64,000 nt of DNA from Hydra vulgaris. Its lineage: Eukaryota > Cnidaria > Hydrozoa > Anthoathecata > Hydridae. The stretch lies in the NCBI RefSeq assembly GCF_038396675.1, contig NC_088928.1:62251001-62315000 (forward strand). Reading direction: 5' to 3'. Positions within the stretch are counted from its first letter, which is position 1. Every line of letters begins with the position of its first letter. The position numbers were made by a program, and so were the translations under genes. Below the pieces are notes generated by a model. It was not told the DNA's origin. It ran no database searches and saw only the letters and a list, made by a program, of their open reading frames with translations. Positions 22,740 through 33,382 of the stretch are shown in pieces.

Positions 22740-24430
22740 CTTTCAAGCAAGGAGTTGAAATGTTGGCTAAAGGGCTTCAAAAATACTGCTCTGTTATACA
22801 ATAAAAAGTAACCAAGTTATTATAAATCCTCAAGCAAATAAACAAGTTTGATCACCAACTTACTTAATGTAATGTACCAACTTGCACATCTGAAGATATT
22901 AGTGTACCAACTTGAACAAGATATCAAAGATCTATCAGATATAATTAGCATTTGAGAAATTGATCAAATCTATTTACTAGAAGAAAAAAATCTGTAATCA
23001 ATTAATTGTAATTTAAGATATGAATACATTTCCTTTTATATATAAAAAAAATTTGTATTAGAGCATATCCCCACAAGGAACTGGTGATTTATCAGCTGTT
23101 GGCACATTATCTCAAGTTGATGAGCAAGTAGATATATTTTTGAAACTTGAAAATCTTGATCTACTAAAAAACGTTTTTGAACTTTAGACTGGTAGACACA
23201 TAAATTTTGATATTTTTAGTCAAAGGAGTTTCTTGAAAAAGACAATCAAGCAGCTGTAGATGAAAGAAGATATTTACAATCTGTACATTTAGCAAAAGCA
23301 GTTTCAGTTAAAAGTTATTTATCAAACTATATGATAATATTTCTATTCCATTCCAGTCTTATATCCAATTGCAGTTTATTCCAGCTAGAAAAGACAAAAA
23401 CAAACGGATTTTGAATGTGCAAAAAATGGTTCATCAGGAATAGTGACGTCACTCTAATTTCTATTATGCAGTTGGTATATTTCAATATCAGCTTGAGTTT
23501 GATTTCAAAACCAGGGATGTATCTAATTGCTTAGTGTTTATGACAAGGATCGAATAAAAGTAGGGTAACCATTATAGCCTGTAAGATCGGCGAGGTTTGT
23601 CAGGTTTTTGTTCATGAAAAAATATTGTTTCAGGTAATCATGGCTTCACACAATTCAGTATAACTCTATCTGTGTCACTTGTTATATATGTACCAAAAAA
23701 ATATCAGAGTCATGGCACGATAGGCAAGTAAATGTGGCATATAAAGACTAAACTTGAGCCTTCTCCACCAATTCAAAATGTGGATGAACTAGCAGATCTT
23801 ATATATAAGACAACTACAATAAAACCAGTTTATTTTATCTATTCTGATGATTCTGATCACAGAGTGACCTATATGAGTATTCGTTCATGATTTCCCTTTT
23901 TCTAACTTGATCTTAACTACTTGTGTGCTGCTCGCACTGCTAAATATTATTCTTGTAGAAATCATACAGAACGAGTTATGTTAATCTGAAATTCGGGACT
24001 TCAGTCTGTTGCACGTAATAAAATGATTGACAATAATAAAGAAGCCATAAAATGCTGTAATAGTATTTTAAAAGTCAGAATAAATGCAGAACAAAATAGT
24101 CTTTGTGAAAATTTAATGGATTCAATAGAGCTTGTGAAAATACCTCTATCTAAAATTACTAAAATTATACAGTTGAAAAACAAGTAGTTTAATATTATGC
24201 AGTTTGCTTCAAGAGATCACTAAGCCAATTTTTTTATAAAATTTATTCTGATTTTAATCTAAGCTGCACTGATAAACTTAATGTAAATTATTTGAAACCA
24301 ACTACAAAGCAATTTTTAAATCATTACTGTCGTAAACATCACTAATTAAAAATTAAAAAAGTGAGAAAATGCAGAATATGGAATCTCTGGCAGGTTAAGA
24401 TTGTCTAATAAAGATTTTTTATTCTATTTG
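22740..24430 (+). pseudogene. Decayed gene of a repeat-associated protein family
   Basis: No frame exceeds 60 aa on this strand, but blocks appear in order: a VDERRYLQSVHLAKAVS-like block near 23255-23310, a YPIAVYSS-like block near 23355, a DHRVTY block near 23860, DLNYLCAARTAKYYS with NHTERVM near 23910-23985, and CRKHH-LKIKK near 24320-24360. From general knowledge, the order DHRVTY, CAARTA, N-x-x-ERVM and CxHHYxxxIKKC recurs in long uncharacterised proteins that are abundant in cnidarian genomes; I believe they are transposon-encoded, but cannot name the superfamily. Many stops and shifts show it is dead. Confidence 0.45.
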
Positions 24431-24559
24431 GGCATGATCTGTTTTATGTCCCACTTACCCCATGAAAAAATTAAATTGGGATCTCTACTCGATGCAAGCA
24501 ATAAATTTGACGTAAGTATGAACTATTTCTTATCCTTTCTGGTAAGTCAGTAGGAATAA

Positions 24560-24790
24560 AAAAATAATTTTTTGGGGGCTTAAAGGTCAAATAAAATTAA
24601 AATAGTAAACAAATGAAAATCATATGAATAAAAAATATTACTTAGGTCTACTCTAGGTACTCTAGTAAACATTACTCTAGGTCATGCATACAATGCTACC
24701 AAAAATGAGACATCGGAACGTAAATGAATGCCCGAAGCTCCTACCGCTAAACTATGTCTCCTTTGAGTTATAAATGCAACCTACCAAGGC
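24560..24790 (-). mobile_element. Possible tRNA-derived SINE
   Basis: The minus strand at about 24760-24710 reads like a tRNA head: an A-box-like TAGTTTAGCGGTAGGAGC followed about 30 bases later by a weak B-box-like GTTCCGATGTC. The body differs from the other SINEs. Weak evidence. Confidence 0.35.
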
Positions 24791-26200
24791 TCAATCTATA
24801 CAAACTACAAACAGCATAAGCCAGAAGGTTCTGATCAATTCCAAAATTTCACTCGCCCACGCGTGATGTAGATACTTTTATTTTACAAAAAATTATTAGT
24901 ACAAAAAGTTATAAAAATAATGACACTCACACAATTTTTTTAAATTAATAATGTAATAATTGAAAGTAATTCCGATAACAAGAACAAAATATTTTAAAAT
25001 TTGCTAGACTTCATAATGACAAAGACAGCCCCCTCGTAAATACAGTAGTTCTTTAGAATGCTATAAATTTGAGAAATAATTAGAACTGATATTTCTATTT
25101 CAAAAAGTAAATCCTATGTGCCAGGGCTGGAAAAATACCACAATCTTAACAGTTTACATAAATAATTAGATTATAGATAATGCAAATAAAGCCACTCGCC
25201 CGCATGTTTTTTAATACGGGAAACAACTTTGCAATTCAATGTTGCCTTATTAATAAAAGATTGGTAGGGTAGAGCGGGGTTAGTTGAGCAATTTTCACTA
25301 AATCTAACAAGTCTTATGAGCGGTGAGTCGGATTTACATAATTTTTTCATTATCGGAACAATAATTTAATCTGCTAAAACTGATAAAGAAAAAAGTATAC
25401 TTTTTGGTTTGTTTAAGAAGATATTGCCTAAAATTTACTGAACTGCTTAATCTGTTTTAATGGAGTAAATTATGCATCTGGATGGGGCAATCAACAAATA
25501 AATAAATGTGCATAATATGGAACTTCGATAAATCTTCAATAGAATTATTGCTAACAGTAAGCTTGGTAATAATTTATAAACTTTTTATTTTGTACACTTT
25601 AATGACGTAAGTAAGAGAAGAAAAAAAATTATAATATAAATATACACATTGTATCATAAAATTTCATTATATATGGTATAGTTACGTTATCAAAAGTATT
25701 CAAAAATATTCTCAATTGAGAGAATGAAATTTTTCAATTTATTTTTGAAGACTAGAAAAGTAATCAACATTTGGTAAAACAATCCAAAGAGATATGGTGC
25801 ACGATATCAGATATAAAATTGATGAAATCCTGATTTACAAAGCGGATCATTTACAAAATTATTATTTCTTAAGGTGTATTTGTTTATGGGTTTCAAAACA
25901 AATAAATCTTTAAAAACTAAAGGGCATAAATTGATTTTCCAAATATAAATGAAACATAAAACACTTAAACTTTTGTTTATTTAAATATATTCTGATCTTG
26001 AATAAGATTCCTTTTAATATTTAGAATAGGATTTTTCTTGATAGATTTTTAAATTTTATTATGGAGATATTTCCAAATTGTCCTTTGCATGAACGATTCG
26101 GAAATCTATTATAGAATAAAGTCAGTTTGGCTTGGTGCTTATTTTAATTTTTTAATATTATCTATTAAATAGTAAATTTAAAAATTCAAATATGTGCCTA
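24790..26200. other. No gene seen
   Basis: About 1.4 kb of AT-rich non-coding sequence. A GC-rich TAGAGCGGGGTTAGTTGAG word near 25268 resembles the end of an unknown MITE, but no partner was found. Confidence 0.4.
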
Positions 26201-26206
26201 TCCGAG

Positions 26207-26235
26207 TCAGTTGTTGTTGTTGTTGTTGTTGTTGC

Positions 26236-26296
<61 letters not shown>

Positions 26297-26299
26297 ATT

Positions 26300-26330
<31 letters not shown>

Positions 26331-26347
26331 CTGTTGTTGTTGTTATT
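26207..26347. repeat. (GTT)n trinucleotide microsatellite
   Basis: About 47 GTT units with a few GCT and ATT variants. Frames across it (poly-Val, poly-Cys, poly-Asn) are artefacts. 26348-27296 is non-coding; an inverted repeat of 13 bp lies at 26729-26758. Confidence 0.95.
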
Positions 26348-27296
26348 ACTTTTACTATTATAACTGCTTTCATCATATATAAATAACTTGATGTTACAAA
26401 AATATTTATGATTATAAATGATGAATAATTTTTTTGTTTTCAAATATATAAATGTTTGTTTGTTGTATTATTTAGTTATTTACTTTATATTGTTACTTTT
26501 ACAATAAATAAAAGTCCTTGAAATGTTAAAACCTAATTTCAGAACATATTTGAATTAATTTTACAACTTTTTTAAAATTGTTTTTGATAAAAAAAAAAAG
26601 ATTGTGAATTATTTGTTCATTGTTCTATATGATAGTTTTAGAATAGTAACAAAAAATAAGAGATGTATAATACAAATTTTTAGTTCAAAACCCGCTAAAC
26701 CTGCATTATGGTTATTGTTGTTGTTGCAACAATAATTTGCAGATTCGTGCAAATTATTGTTATGATATTTTATTAAAAGAAACTTGCTACTGTTTTTGAA
26801 CTTTATATTGTGAAAATCACAAAACAGTGGAAAGATTTAGTGCAACGCAAATATCTGCGTTGTACAGCAAGTTAATCGAGTTATTTGTTGACATTTCATA
26901 TAAAGAGCACATGTCTTGCTTTCAAATCATCATTTAATCACATTGCGCCCACCCAAAACTATTTTGATAAAATCAAAATCATTTCAATGTCAATTTACTT
27001 TAAATTCAGTAAATGAACAAGTCTGTAATTTAAATCTTTTTGTTAAGTTTTAATGGTAGCGCAGTACCCACGGTTAATCTTAACTAAATTTAAGCTTTTT
27101 GTTATGTTTCTAAATTAATTTCAACGTTTTCTGAATGAGTATAATTTACTTATCACAGTGTGTATAGTCTACCAAATTAAAAAACTCGTATTGAGTATTT
27201 ATAACACTTTTTGTACTGTTTTGCTCCTTTTTTTCGCACCTTTTCTGTACGTGTGCCTTTTCTTGCACTTGTTTTGTGCGCTTTTTTTGTCCGTCA

Positions 27297-27366
27297 CTGT
27301 AACTTTTAACTTAAATTGAAAGTAAATTTCCCAAAATTTACTTTCAATTTAAGTTAAAAGTTACAG
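27297..27366. repeat. Perfect hairpin with 33-bp arms
   Basis: The arms 27297-27329 and 27334-27366 are perfectly complementary around a 4-nt loop. It lies 90 bases outside the left end of the TTAA transposon. Confidence 0.9.
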
Positions 27367-27456
27367 TTAAAAAAAAAAATTTAATTACATTGGTAATGAA
27401 AATTAACATTGAAAGTGAAAATTCACTTTATTACATTTATTCATATAAGTTATTAA

Positions 27457-28104
27457 GAGCCGTTTTTTCTAAGAATCAGGCAAATTCCTGAAACTGTGGA
27501 AGTGACCTCCTCCAAATTGCTTGAATTTTTTATATATTGATCAGAATATAGAAAAAACCTGTTGGGGAAAAAAAAAATTTCAAAAATGTTTCGTTCACTC
27601 GGAATCTGGGCTTAAATTTTTGAGATTTTTTTAAAAATTTTTAGAAATTTAGTTTTTGCCACCTTTGAACCCATTTTTTTGGCAAGGCAAAAAGTTGCAC
27701 ATAGCTTTTGTAGTTAATATCAGACGTAACCCAAAAGCTCTCTCCAAAAAATATAAAAAAGTTGCGTGACACTGTGCGGTTGGCTAATTATCATAGTTCA
27801 AAAGTACAAAATCAATCAGTTTTGTCAACTTTTAATCGGAGTTAATTCTAGCGGCGAAGTGTTGCACACAATTTTTCTTTTAGGATTTGAAATTATCAAA
27901 GGTATTGAGTCTAAAAATGCAAAGAAAGTTATGTGATACCTAAGGCCTATTAATATATTAAGGCTTGAAATTGGAAAAAAATGTTTTAGTATACTTACAA
28001 AATGAACCATTACGGCAGAGGCGCTTAGTTTTGTAAAAATGTAAACATATCCAACTGTCAATACAAAAAGGTCCTAACATAATAATAAAAAAAATTCGTG
28101 TGAT
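27457..28104. repeat. Left terminal inverted repeat (648 bp)
   Basis: It matches 32738-33376 inverted. Apart from the outer 60 bases, where about nine extra bases and several substitutions occur (around 27490-27505), I see essentially no difference. The match ends sharply at 28104. Confidence 0.92.
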
Positions 28105-28286
28105 TTTGTCACACTCATGATATAACATGAATTAAAAACTGAACAAAAATCTAACATCAAGATAACTATATTGCTAATTAAATAAAACATAAATCAAACA
28201 TTTAAATGTTTTTCCATTTAAAAATTAGTTTTTCATTTATTAATAGAGTCATTTACACACATTATCCACCACATCACACATAATTT

Positions 28287-28511
28287 CTACTCTGCTGCAG
28301 TAAGTTTCTCTAAGAATAATGATATGACTGTATTATAGTCTTCTTCGGATAATGAATAATCGCCACAACCACTGATTAGAAAAGGAGCATTTACTAAACA
28401 GATAATTTTATCAGTTTGGTTATTTATCTCCTCGGTAGTAACTGGCCAGCGAAAAGTATTCTTCTCTTGCCCGTTAATCATACAATTAACTCTGATCCCA
28501 GTTATAGATAC
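28287..28511 (-). CDS. Transposase exon 4 (C-terminus)
   Basis: Acceptor ACTTTTAG at 28512. Seventy-five codons with an NTFRWP motif, an Ile/Asn-rich middle and ISGCGDYSLSEED near the end, then TAA-type stop at 28289-28287. Joined to exon 3 it completes the Trp-rich domain. Confidence 0.75.
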   Translation of the reverse strand, partial: VSITGIRVNCMINGQEKNTFRWPVTTEEINNQTDKIICLVNAPFLISGCGDYSLSEEDYNTVISLFLEKLTAAE

Positions 28512-31500
28512 CTAAAAGTATTAGCGCAACATTTAAAATAATATAATAAAGAGTTTATGATTTGTTTAATTTTGCTTACATTCAATAAAACTTTTAAAGT
28601 CTTATATAATGTCATTCTGAAATTATTTTTACATTTTATTTATATTCCTTTTATTTATATTACCTCCACAATATATCCAATATTCCATTGTTTTTTATAT
28701 GCAACAGCAACCCAATCATTCACTTTCCATACAAGACAAATTTCCTTTGCAAGATTGGCGATGTCTTCCTCATATTTATTATCATCTTCATTGTCTCCTG
28801 CCAGATTAAAGTCATCATTTTCGCCATAAACTTCTTTGTTATCGTTAACCTGACTATTTTCATTATTTTCTGTTGTCGGTTCTACCAGCTTACCTTTTCT
28901 TTTCAGGTTACTAAATCTATAACAATATCAATTGTACATATTTTTAAACATATGTAAACAAACACACAAAATTATAACTTTCACCTAAATTTTAATTTCA
29001 TATTTGTAAAAGAACTATTTAACAGTCAGAAACATAATCTAATTTGCAAAAGTTTTGATAGCAACAATGCCTACCTTGAAAATAAAGATCTTATCTGTTG
29101 GCTAGTTACATATTGATCAGGCGGAAGTTCTCTCCTCAGCTGCATGTGAACCTGCTCAGGGCTCATTTTATTACCTGATTCTTCTCCACGAATAAAGTAT
29201 TTATACAACAGTTCTTTCTGCTGATTTGAAAATCTAAAAGAACTTCGAACTGGTAATGCCCAACCTTGCAATAGAAAAATGTTCATGCAATGTGGTTTGT
29301 CTTTTACGGAAGCAATGTTAGAGGATGAAGAAATTGGCATATTTAGTTGTGAAGTAATTTTCATCTTATGAACAAACGAGTTGCGAACTTTATCCAATGA
29401 TGTTAATGATTTCGGAACTGTATGAAGACCGGATAGCATGTGTTCTTCTAACTCAGCATCGCTTTCAAATGATAAAGTACAATTCATTTCAGTGCAAAAT
29501 CTTAATGAATATAATTGCCTGTCACTTCTTTTCTGTTTTTCCTTAAGTGACTTGTTACGCTTAATTGAATTATCTGTTTTGCTATATGGCAACAACAATT
29601 TAATCAAGGGTTGAATTTTAAGATTTCCATACTCTTGTTCAATTCCCTCACCGATATTGAAATAACGCCACATCTTCATACTTTTCTCACCAAACTCAAA
29701 TGAGTGATAGTTGCTAATGTTCTTAATCTTTGGTCCAGTAACTACAGTTTTATCATTGCTAATTTGAGCAACTGCTACTTTTGCATCTTTAGCGCCAAAA
29801 CTATAATGCATAGCCTTGTGTATATCTTCAGCAGTCAAAAGATTATTACCAGAGTCAACGTAACTCCTTAAAATTGTCTTTACAACTGCACTCTTCCTGT
29901 CACATTGATCTTTTCCACAACAGGGTTCATTATAATCATATCTCAGCAACTTTATATCTCTCTCTTTGCATACATTGTAGATTGCTTCAGCTGAAAGATT
30001 TCCCTGATAGCAGCCGGCATTATCAGATTTGGTAAACATTTTCTTGATATGCGGTTGATCAATTCTGAATTGGTCTAAAACTGCAGTGGCTAACGAAACA
30101 ACATCACCTATTCCCTGATCACACCTATACATTGAAGTAAAGTAAACACGTTTGAATAACTTTCCTGCTATTTTTATGAAGAATATATCCACATGTAAAC
30201 TCATTCCTTTCTTGCCAAAATACTCTCTTTGGCCCTCTCTGTATCGAACCGGAAGTATTTTTTGACAAAAATCTTTAAGCCAGAAAGCAGTTTCATCGTT
30301 TAATTGCTTAAAAGCTTCGATTTTTGCCTTTTTCTGTTGAGAATCTCTCATCAGGTGTTTTATGTAGTTGAATACATCCTTTACAGCAATTTCCAAATCA
30401 TAAATAGAATCAGCATCGTCAGAATTTTGAATTGTTAGTTCTTTGATCATCTCGATAGCTTTGCACAAATCATAGCAATCGGCACATACCACCTCTGATA
30501 TCTCTGTGTTGGATTGAAGATTTTTTTCAGATGGATCTGATAAGGCATGTTTTGAGCTATGAGAAGAAATGTTTGAGTCATTGACACTACAATTGGTTTG
30601 ATAACTTGTTTTCAAATACCTTTTTCCTTTTTCAAGGGCAGCTTCGAGAGATTTAGAACTAAATCTTTGTGCCAATTTTTGTAATGTTTGAAAACCATTC
30701 ATGCCTGAAGCAGTAACATCATCTAATCCAGCTAAGCTTTTTCGACTTGAAGGTTTTATTGCATGCAATACTTTCCACAAACTTGAATCAGATAATGGTA
30801 AATAGTTGTTTTCACTACAACTTTTTCGATAGAACATGATAGCGTGGCTATATTTTGTCGTCAGTATTGCATACACTATCTTTTGTTCTTCACCGCTGTC
30901 GTATTTTAATTTGGTTATTCCATAAGCAACATCATGCAAAATACCGCTTGTAAATATAAAGTCTAAGAAATGTTCACACTTTGTTTGATCAAGACTAGAT
31001 CGGACGAATACTTTCTTCTCTGGAAATGCCAACCCTTTATGAGATGCATGCCATTTTCTTGCTGTTTCTATACGATGTTTGGTACACTCAAATGTGTTCA
31101 TTATAAACTTTTTGGTATACTTGGTATGGTCTAATAATTTCAATTGGGAGAGGGCTATTTATTTCATCAACATTTTTACTGTTAAGAAAATCTATAAGTA
31201 TTTCCTCTTGTCCAGGAGCAACAGCTTCCGCAAATTTTTTCTTTAATAAGTTTTCTAGGCGAACATACTTGCGTTTTAACTTATCTTTAGTAGTATCTTC
31301 CAGATATTCGAACTTCCTTTTTAATCTAAATTTTATTGGACTTGCATTAAGAACCTCAGTTACACTCTCACGGCTTCTTAGAGATTCGTCCAAAATCTCC
31401 TGTGAAACATTAATTTCACCGGGATCAAATTCTTCATCTGGAGTAGCAGGTGTCATATATGTTTGTTCTTGTTGTGTTTGTGTTTCTGTACATAAATTGG

Positions 31501-32266
31501 TGTTTTCGTTGACTCTAGATAAAGCAGTTTCTTGCTTTAAATGGGTAAAACACAGCATTGCACCAACTGAAAATACTTCATTGTATCGCTTTGACATTGA
31601 TATGACGACATGTATTGGTGACGCCCTTAAAGCGGGAGATTTTTTTCCTTTTATATTTAGATGGTGAGGATGAAAGCATGTTTTTGGAGGACTCCATGCA
31701 ATACCAAACGTGTACCGGTGAAAAGCACATATTTGTTCATCCTTTTCAAGATTTCTTTTAAGTCTATTTGCAATAAGTCCATTTTCTTCCCAAATATTAT
31801 TATCGTTTAATCGCATGACCTAAAAACAATTTTTTATACAATTATTAAGTGTGTCATTTAAAGCATTGTTTATAATCTGACTCTTCACGAAAAATGTTTA
31901 CAAGTTTGAAATACATTGTTGTTATTATTAAAATACAATATTGCAAGAGTGTGATTAATTTAGTGATTATTTATTAAAAGAGTGAGGAATTAATTAAAAG
32001 AGCTATTTTTTTTTGATTAAAGAACTTTGTCTCAAAATCTTATTGCAGAGAAGTTATAAAGTATGTAATTATAAAAACTATATTACAGTCTGCGTAAATT
32101 TAAAATACATAATTACCTTTAAGTTGATGAGGTGTTTCTTAACATCAACATCTCCCAGCTGATGAATGTAGAACATTTTGTTTATAATTTTATGTTTTTT
32201 GAATGATCCACAATTTCCTTTTGAAAAGCAACAACAGTTTTCATAAAAATATTTGTTTTGTTTCAT
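28287..32266 (-). CDS. Putative DDE transposase, four exons, one frame break
   Basis: The gene probably encodes the DNA-cleaving enzyme of the TTAA element. Four exons join in phase: 32266-32117, 31819-29075, 28916-28664 and 28511-28287; together about 1,120 aa. In order the protein has a Cys-rich start (ENCCCFSKGNC), a Cys/His block (ICAFHRYTFG and KTCFHPHHL), an acidic linker, a coiled Lys/Glu-rich stretch, a helical FECTKHRIETARKW block, and a DDE-like core with HVDIFF, KSDNAGCYQ and NEPCCGKDQCDR (candidate acids spaced about 55 and 32 residues). Then come a C2H2 finger (C-x4-C-x12-H-x5-H), a GWALP helical region, and a Trp-rich C-terminal domain. The frame changes by +1 between 31160 and 31088. 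The superfamily is not recognised by me; the catalytic assignment is inference. Confidence 0.8.
28664..28916 (-). CDS. Transposase exon 3
   Basis: Acceptor TTGTTATAG at 28917 and donor GTGGAG|GTAATA at 28664/28663. It continues codon-exact from exon 2 (SLFSR-FSNLKRKGK), then an acidic Asn/Asp/Glu-rich linker, then WKVNDWVAVAYKKQWNIGY, which resembles a small barrel domain that begins here and ends in exon 4. Confidence 0.75.
29075..31819 (-). CDS. Transposase exon 2 (core), frame broken
   Basis: Acceptor TTTTTAG|GTC at 31820/31819 and donor TTCAAG|GTAGGC at 29075/29074. The first frame (to 31088) gives the zinc-binding-like block and acidic linker; the second (from about 31160) gives about 685 aa with the catalytic-like core, C2H2 finger and GWALP region. 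The frames overlap by over 50 bases, so the +1 change cannot be placed exactly. Confidence 0.8.
32117..32266 (-). CDS. Transposase exon 1 (N-terminal, Cys-rich)
   Basis: Fifty codons from an ATG at 32266 to a donor AAG|GTAATT at 32117/32116. It encodes a cluster of four cysteines that may bind zinc and an IHQLGDVDVKKHLINLK end. An acceptor-like TTTTTAG lies six bases upstream of the ATG, so a 5' leader intron is possible. Confidence 0.7.
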
Positions 32267-32737
32267 ACTCAACTAAAAACAAGTTCTATTTATGCAGTAC
32301 CTATTTCTCAATAGCAATGATAAAATATCTACTCTATTTACGCAAATTTTAAAGATCGTTAAAATAAAGTTAAGACATTTTTTTTAAAGTAAACAACCGT
32401 AACTTGTTTCTCCACAATCGTGATATCAGCGATTCTTCTTCCATTCGATCACCACAAGTTATTTGGTTATGACGTAAATTTAAATAATTCACTTCTGATC
32501 ATGTATTGTTTTTTATTATTATTTATTTCAATTGTTATGATTTCTATATCATAGTCAGAAACGCTTAAATTTTTTCTTAACATTACGTGCAATGTTTTGT
32601 GTAATGCTAAATGCTAATTTTGGATGATAGAAATTTTATTGTGAGCGAAAACCTCATCTGTGTGTCCAAAAAAATATCTCTTCGTACTTAATCATTTTTA
32701 ACAATTTGTACCTTTATTTTTAACTTAATATCTAAAG

Positions 32738-33376
32738 ATCACACGAATTTTTTTTATTATTATGTTAGGACCTTTTTGTATTGACAGTTGGATATGTTTA
32801 CATTTTTACAAAACTAAGCGCCTCTGCCGTAATGGTTCATTTTGTAAGTATACTAAAACATTTTTTTCCAATTTCAAGCCTTAATATATTAATAGGCCTT
32901 AGGTATCACATAACTTTCTTTGCATTTTTAGACTCAATACCTTTGATAATTTCAAATCCTAAAAGAAAAATTGTGTGCAACACTTCGCCGCTAGAATTAA
33001 CTCCGATTAAAAGTTGACAAAACTGATTGATTTTGTACTTTTGAACTATGATAATTAGCCAACCGCACAGTGTCACGCAACTTTTTTATATTTTTTGGAG
33101 AGAGCTTTTGGGTTACGTCTGATATTAACTACAAAAGCTATGTGCAACTTTTTGCCTTGCCAAAAAAATGGGTTCAAAGGTGGCAAAAACTAAATTTCTA
33201 AAAATTTTTAAAAAAATCTCAAAAATTTAAGCCCAGATTCCGAGTGAACGAAACATTTTTGAAATTTTTTTTTTCCCCAACAGGTTTTTTCTATATTCTG
33301 ATCAATATATAAAAAATTCAAGCAATTTGGAGGAGGTCACTTCCATTGACTGCCTGATTCTTACAAAAAATGACTC
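32738..33376. repeat. Right terminal inverted repeat (639 bp)
   Basis: Inverted copy of 27457-28104. It lies upstream of the transposase start (32266), so the promoter and leader of the transposase gene may lie in this arm. Its 78-aa open frame also occurs identically in the left arm and is not considered coding. Confidence 0.92.
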
Positions 33377-33382
33377 TTAAAA

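Larger units (their letters stand above)
27457..33376 (-). mobile_element. TTAA-flanked DNA transposon with long terminal inverted repeats
   Basis: Both ends are flanked by TTAA (27453-27456 and 33377-33380), as expected for a 4-bp target-site duplication. The ends begin GAGCCGTTTTTT (left) and, on the opposite strand, GAGTCATTTTTT (right), continuing into inverted repeats of 648 and 639 bp. Inside is a single minus-strand gene in four exons (28287-32266). The total length is 5,920 bp. TTAA duplications are known for piggyBac, Kolobok and Sola3 elements; the protein does not look like piggyBac, and I cannot place it with certainty. Near-identity of the arms argues for recent insertion or conversion. 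A frame break in the gene suggests this copy may not be autonomous. Confidence 0.9.

Noticed and set aside
26194..26443. Poly-Val, poly-Cys, poly-Thr and poly-Asn frames
   Set aside because: All are frames across the (GTT)n microsatellite.
27825..28061. 78-aa frame, identical at 32781-33017
   Set aside because: It lies wholly inside both terminal inverted repeats and runs opposite to the transposase on the right arm; identity reflects the repeat, not selection on a protein.
31269..31667. 132-aa plus-strand frame
   Set aside because: It is the antisense shadow of transposase exon 2, which has in-phase splice sites and recognisable blocks.
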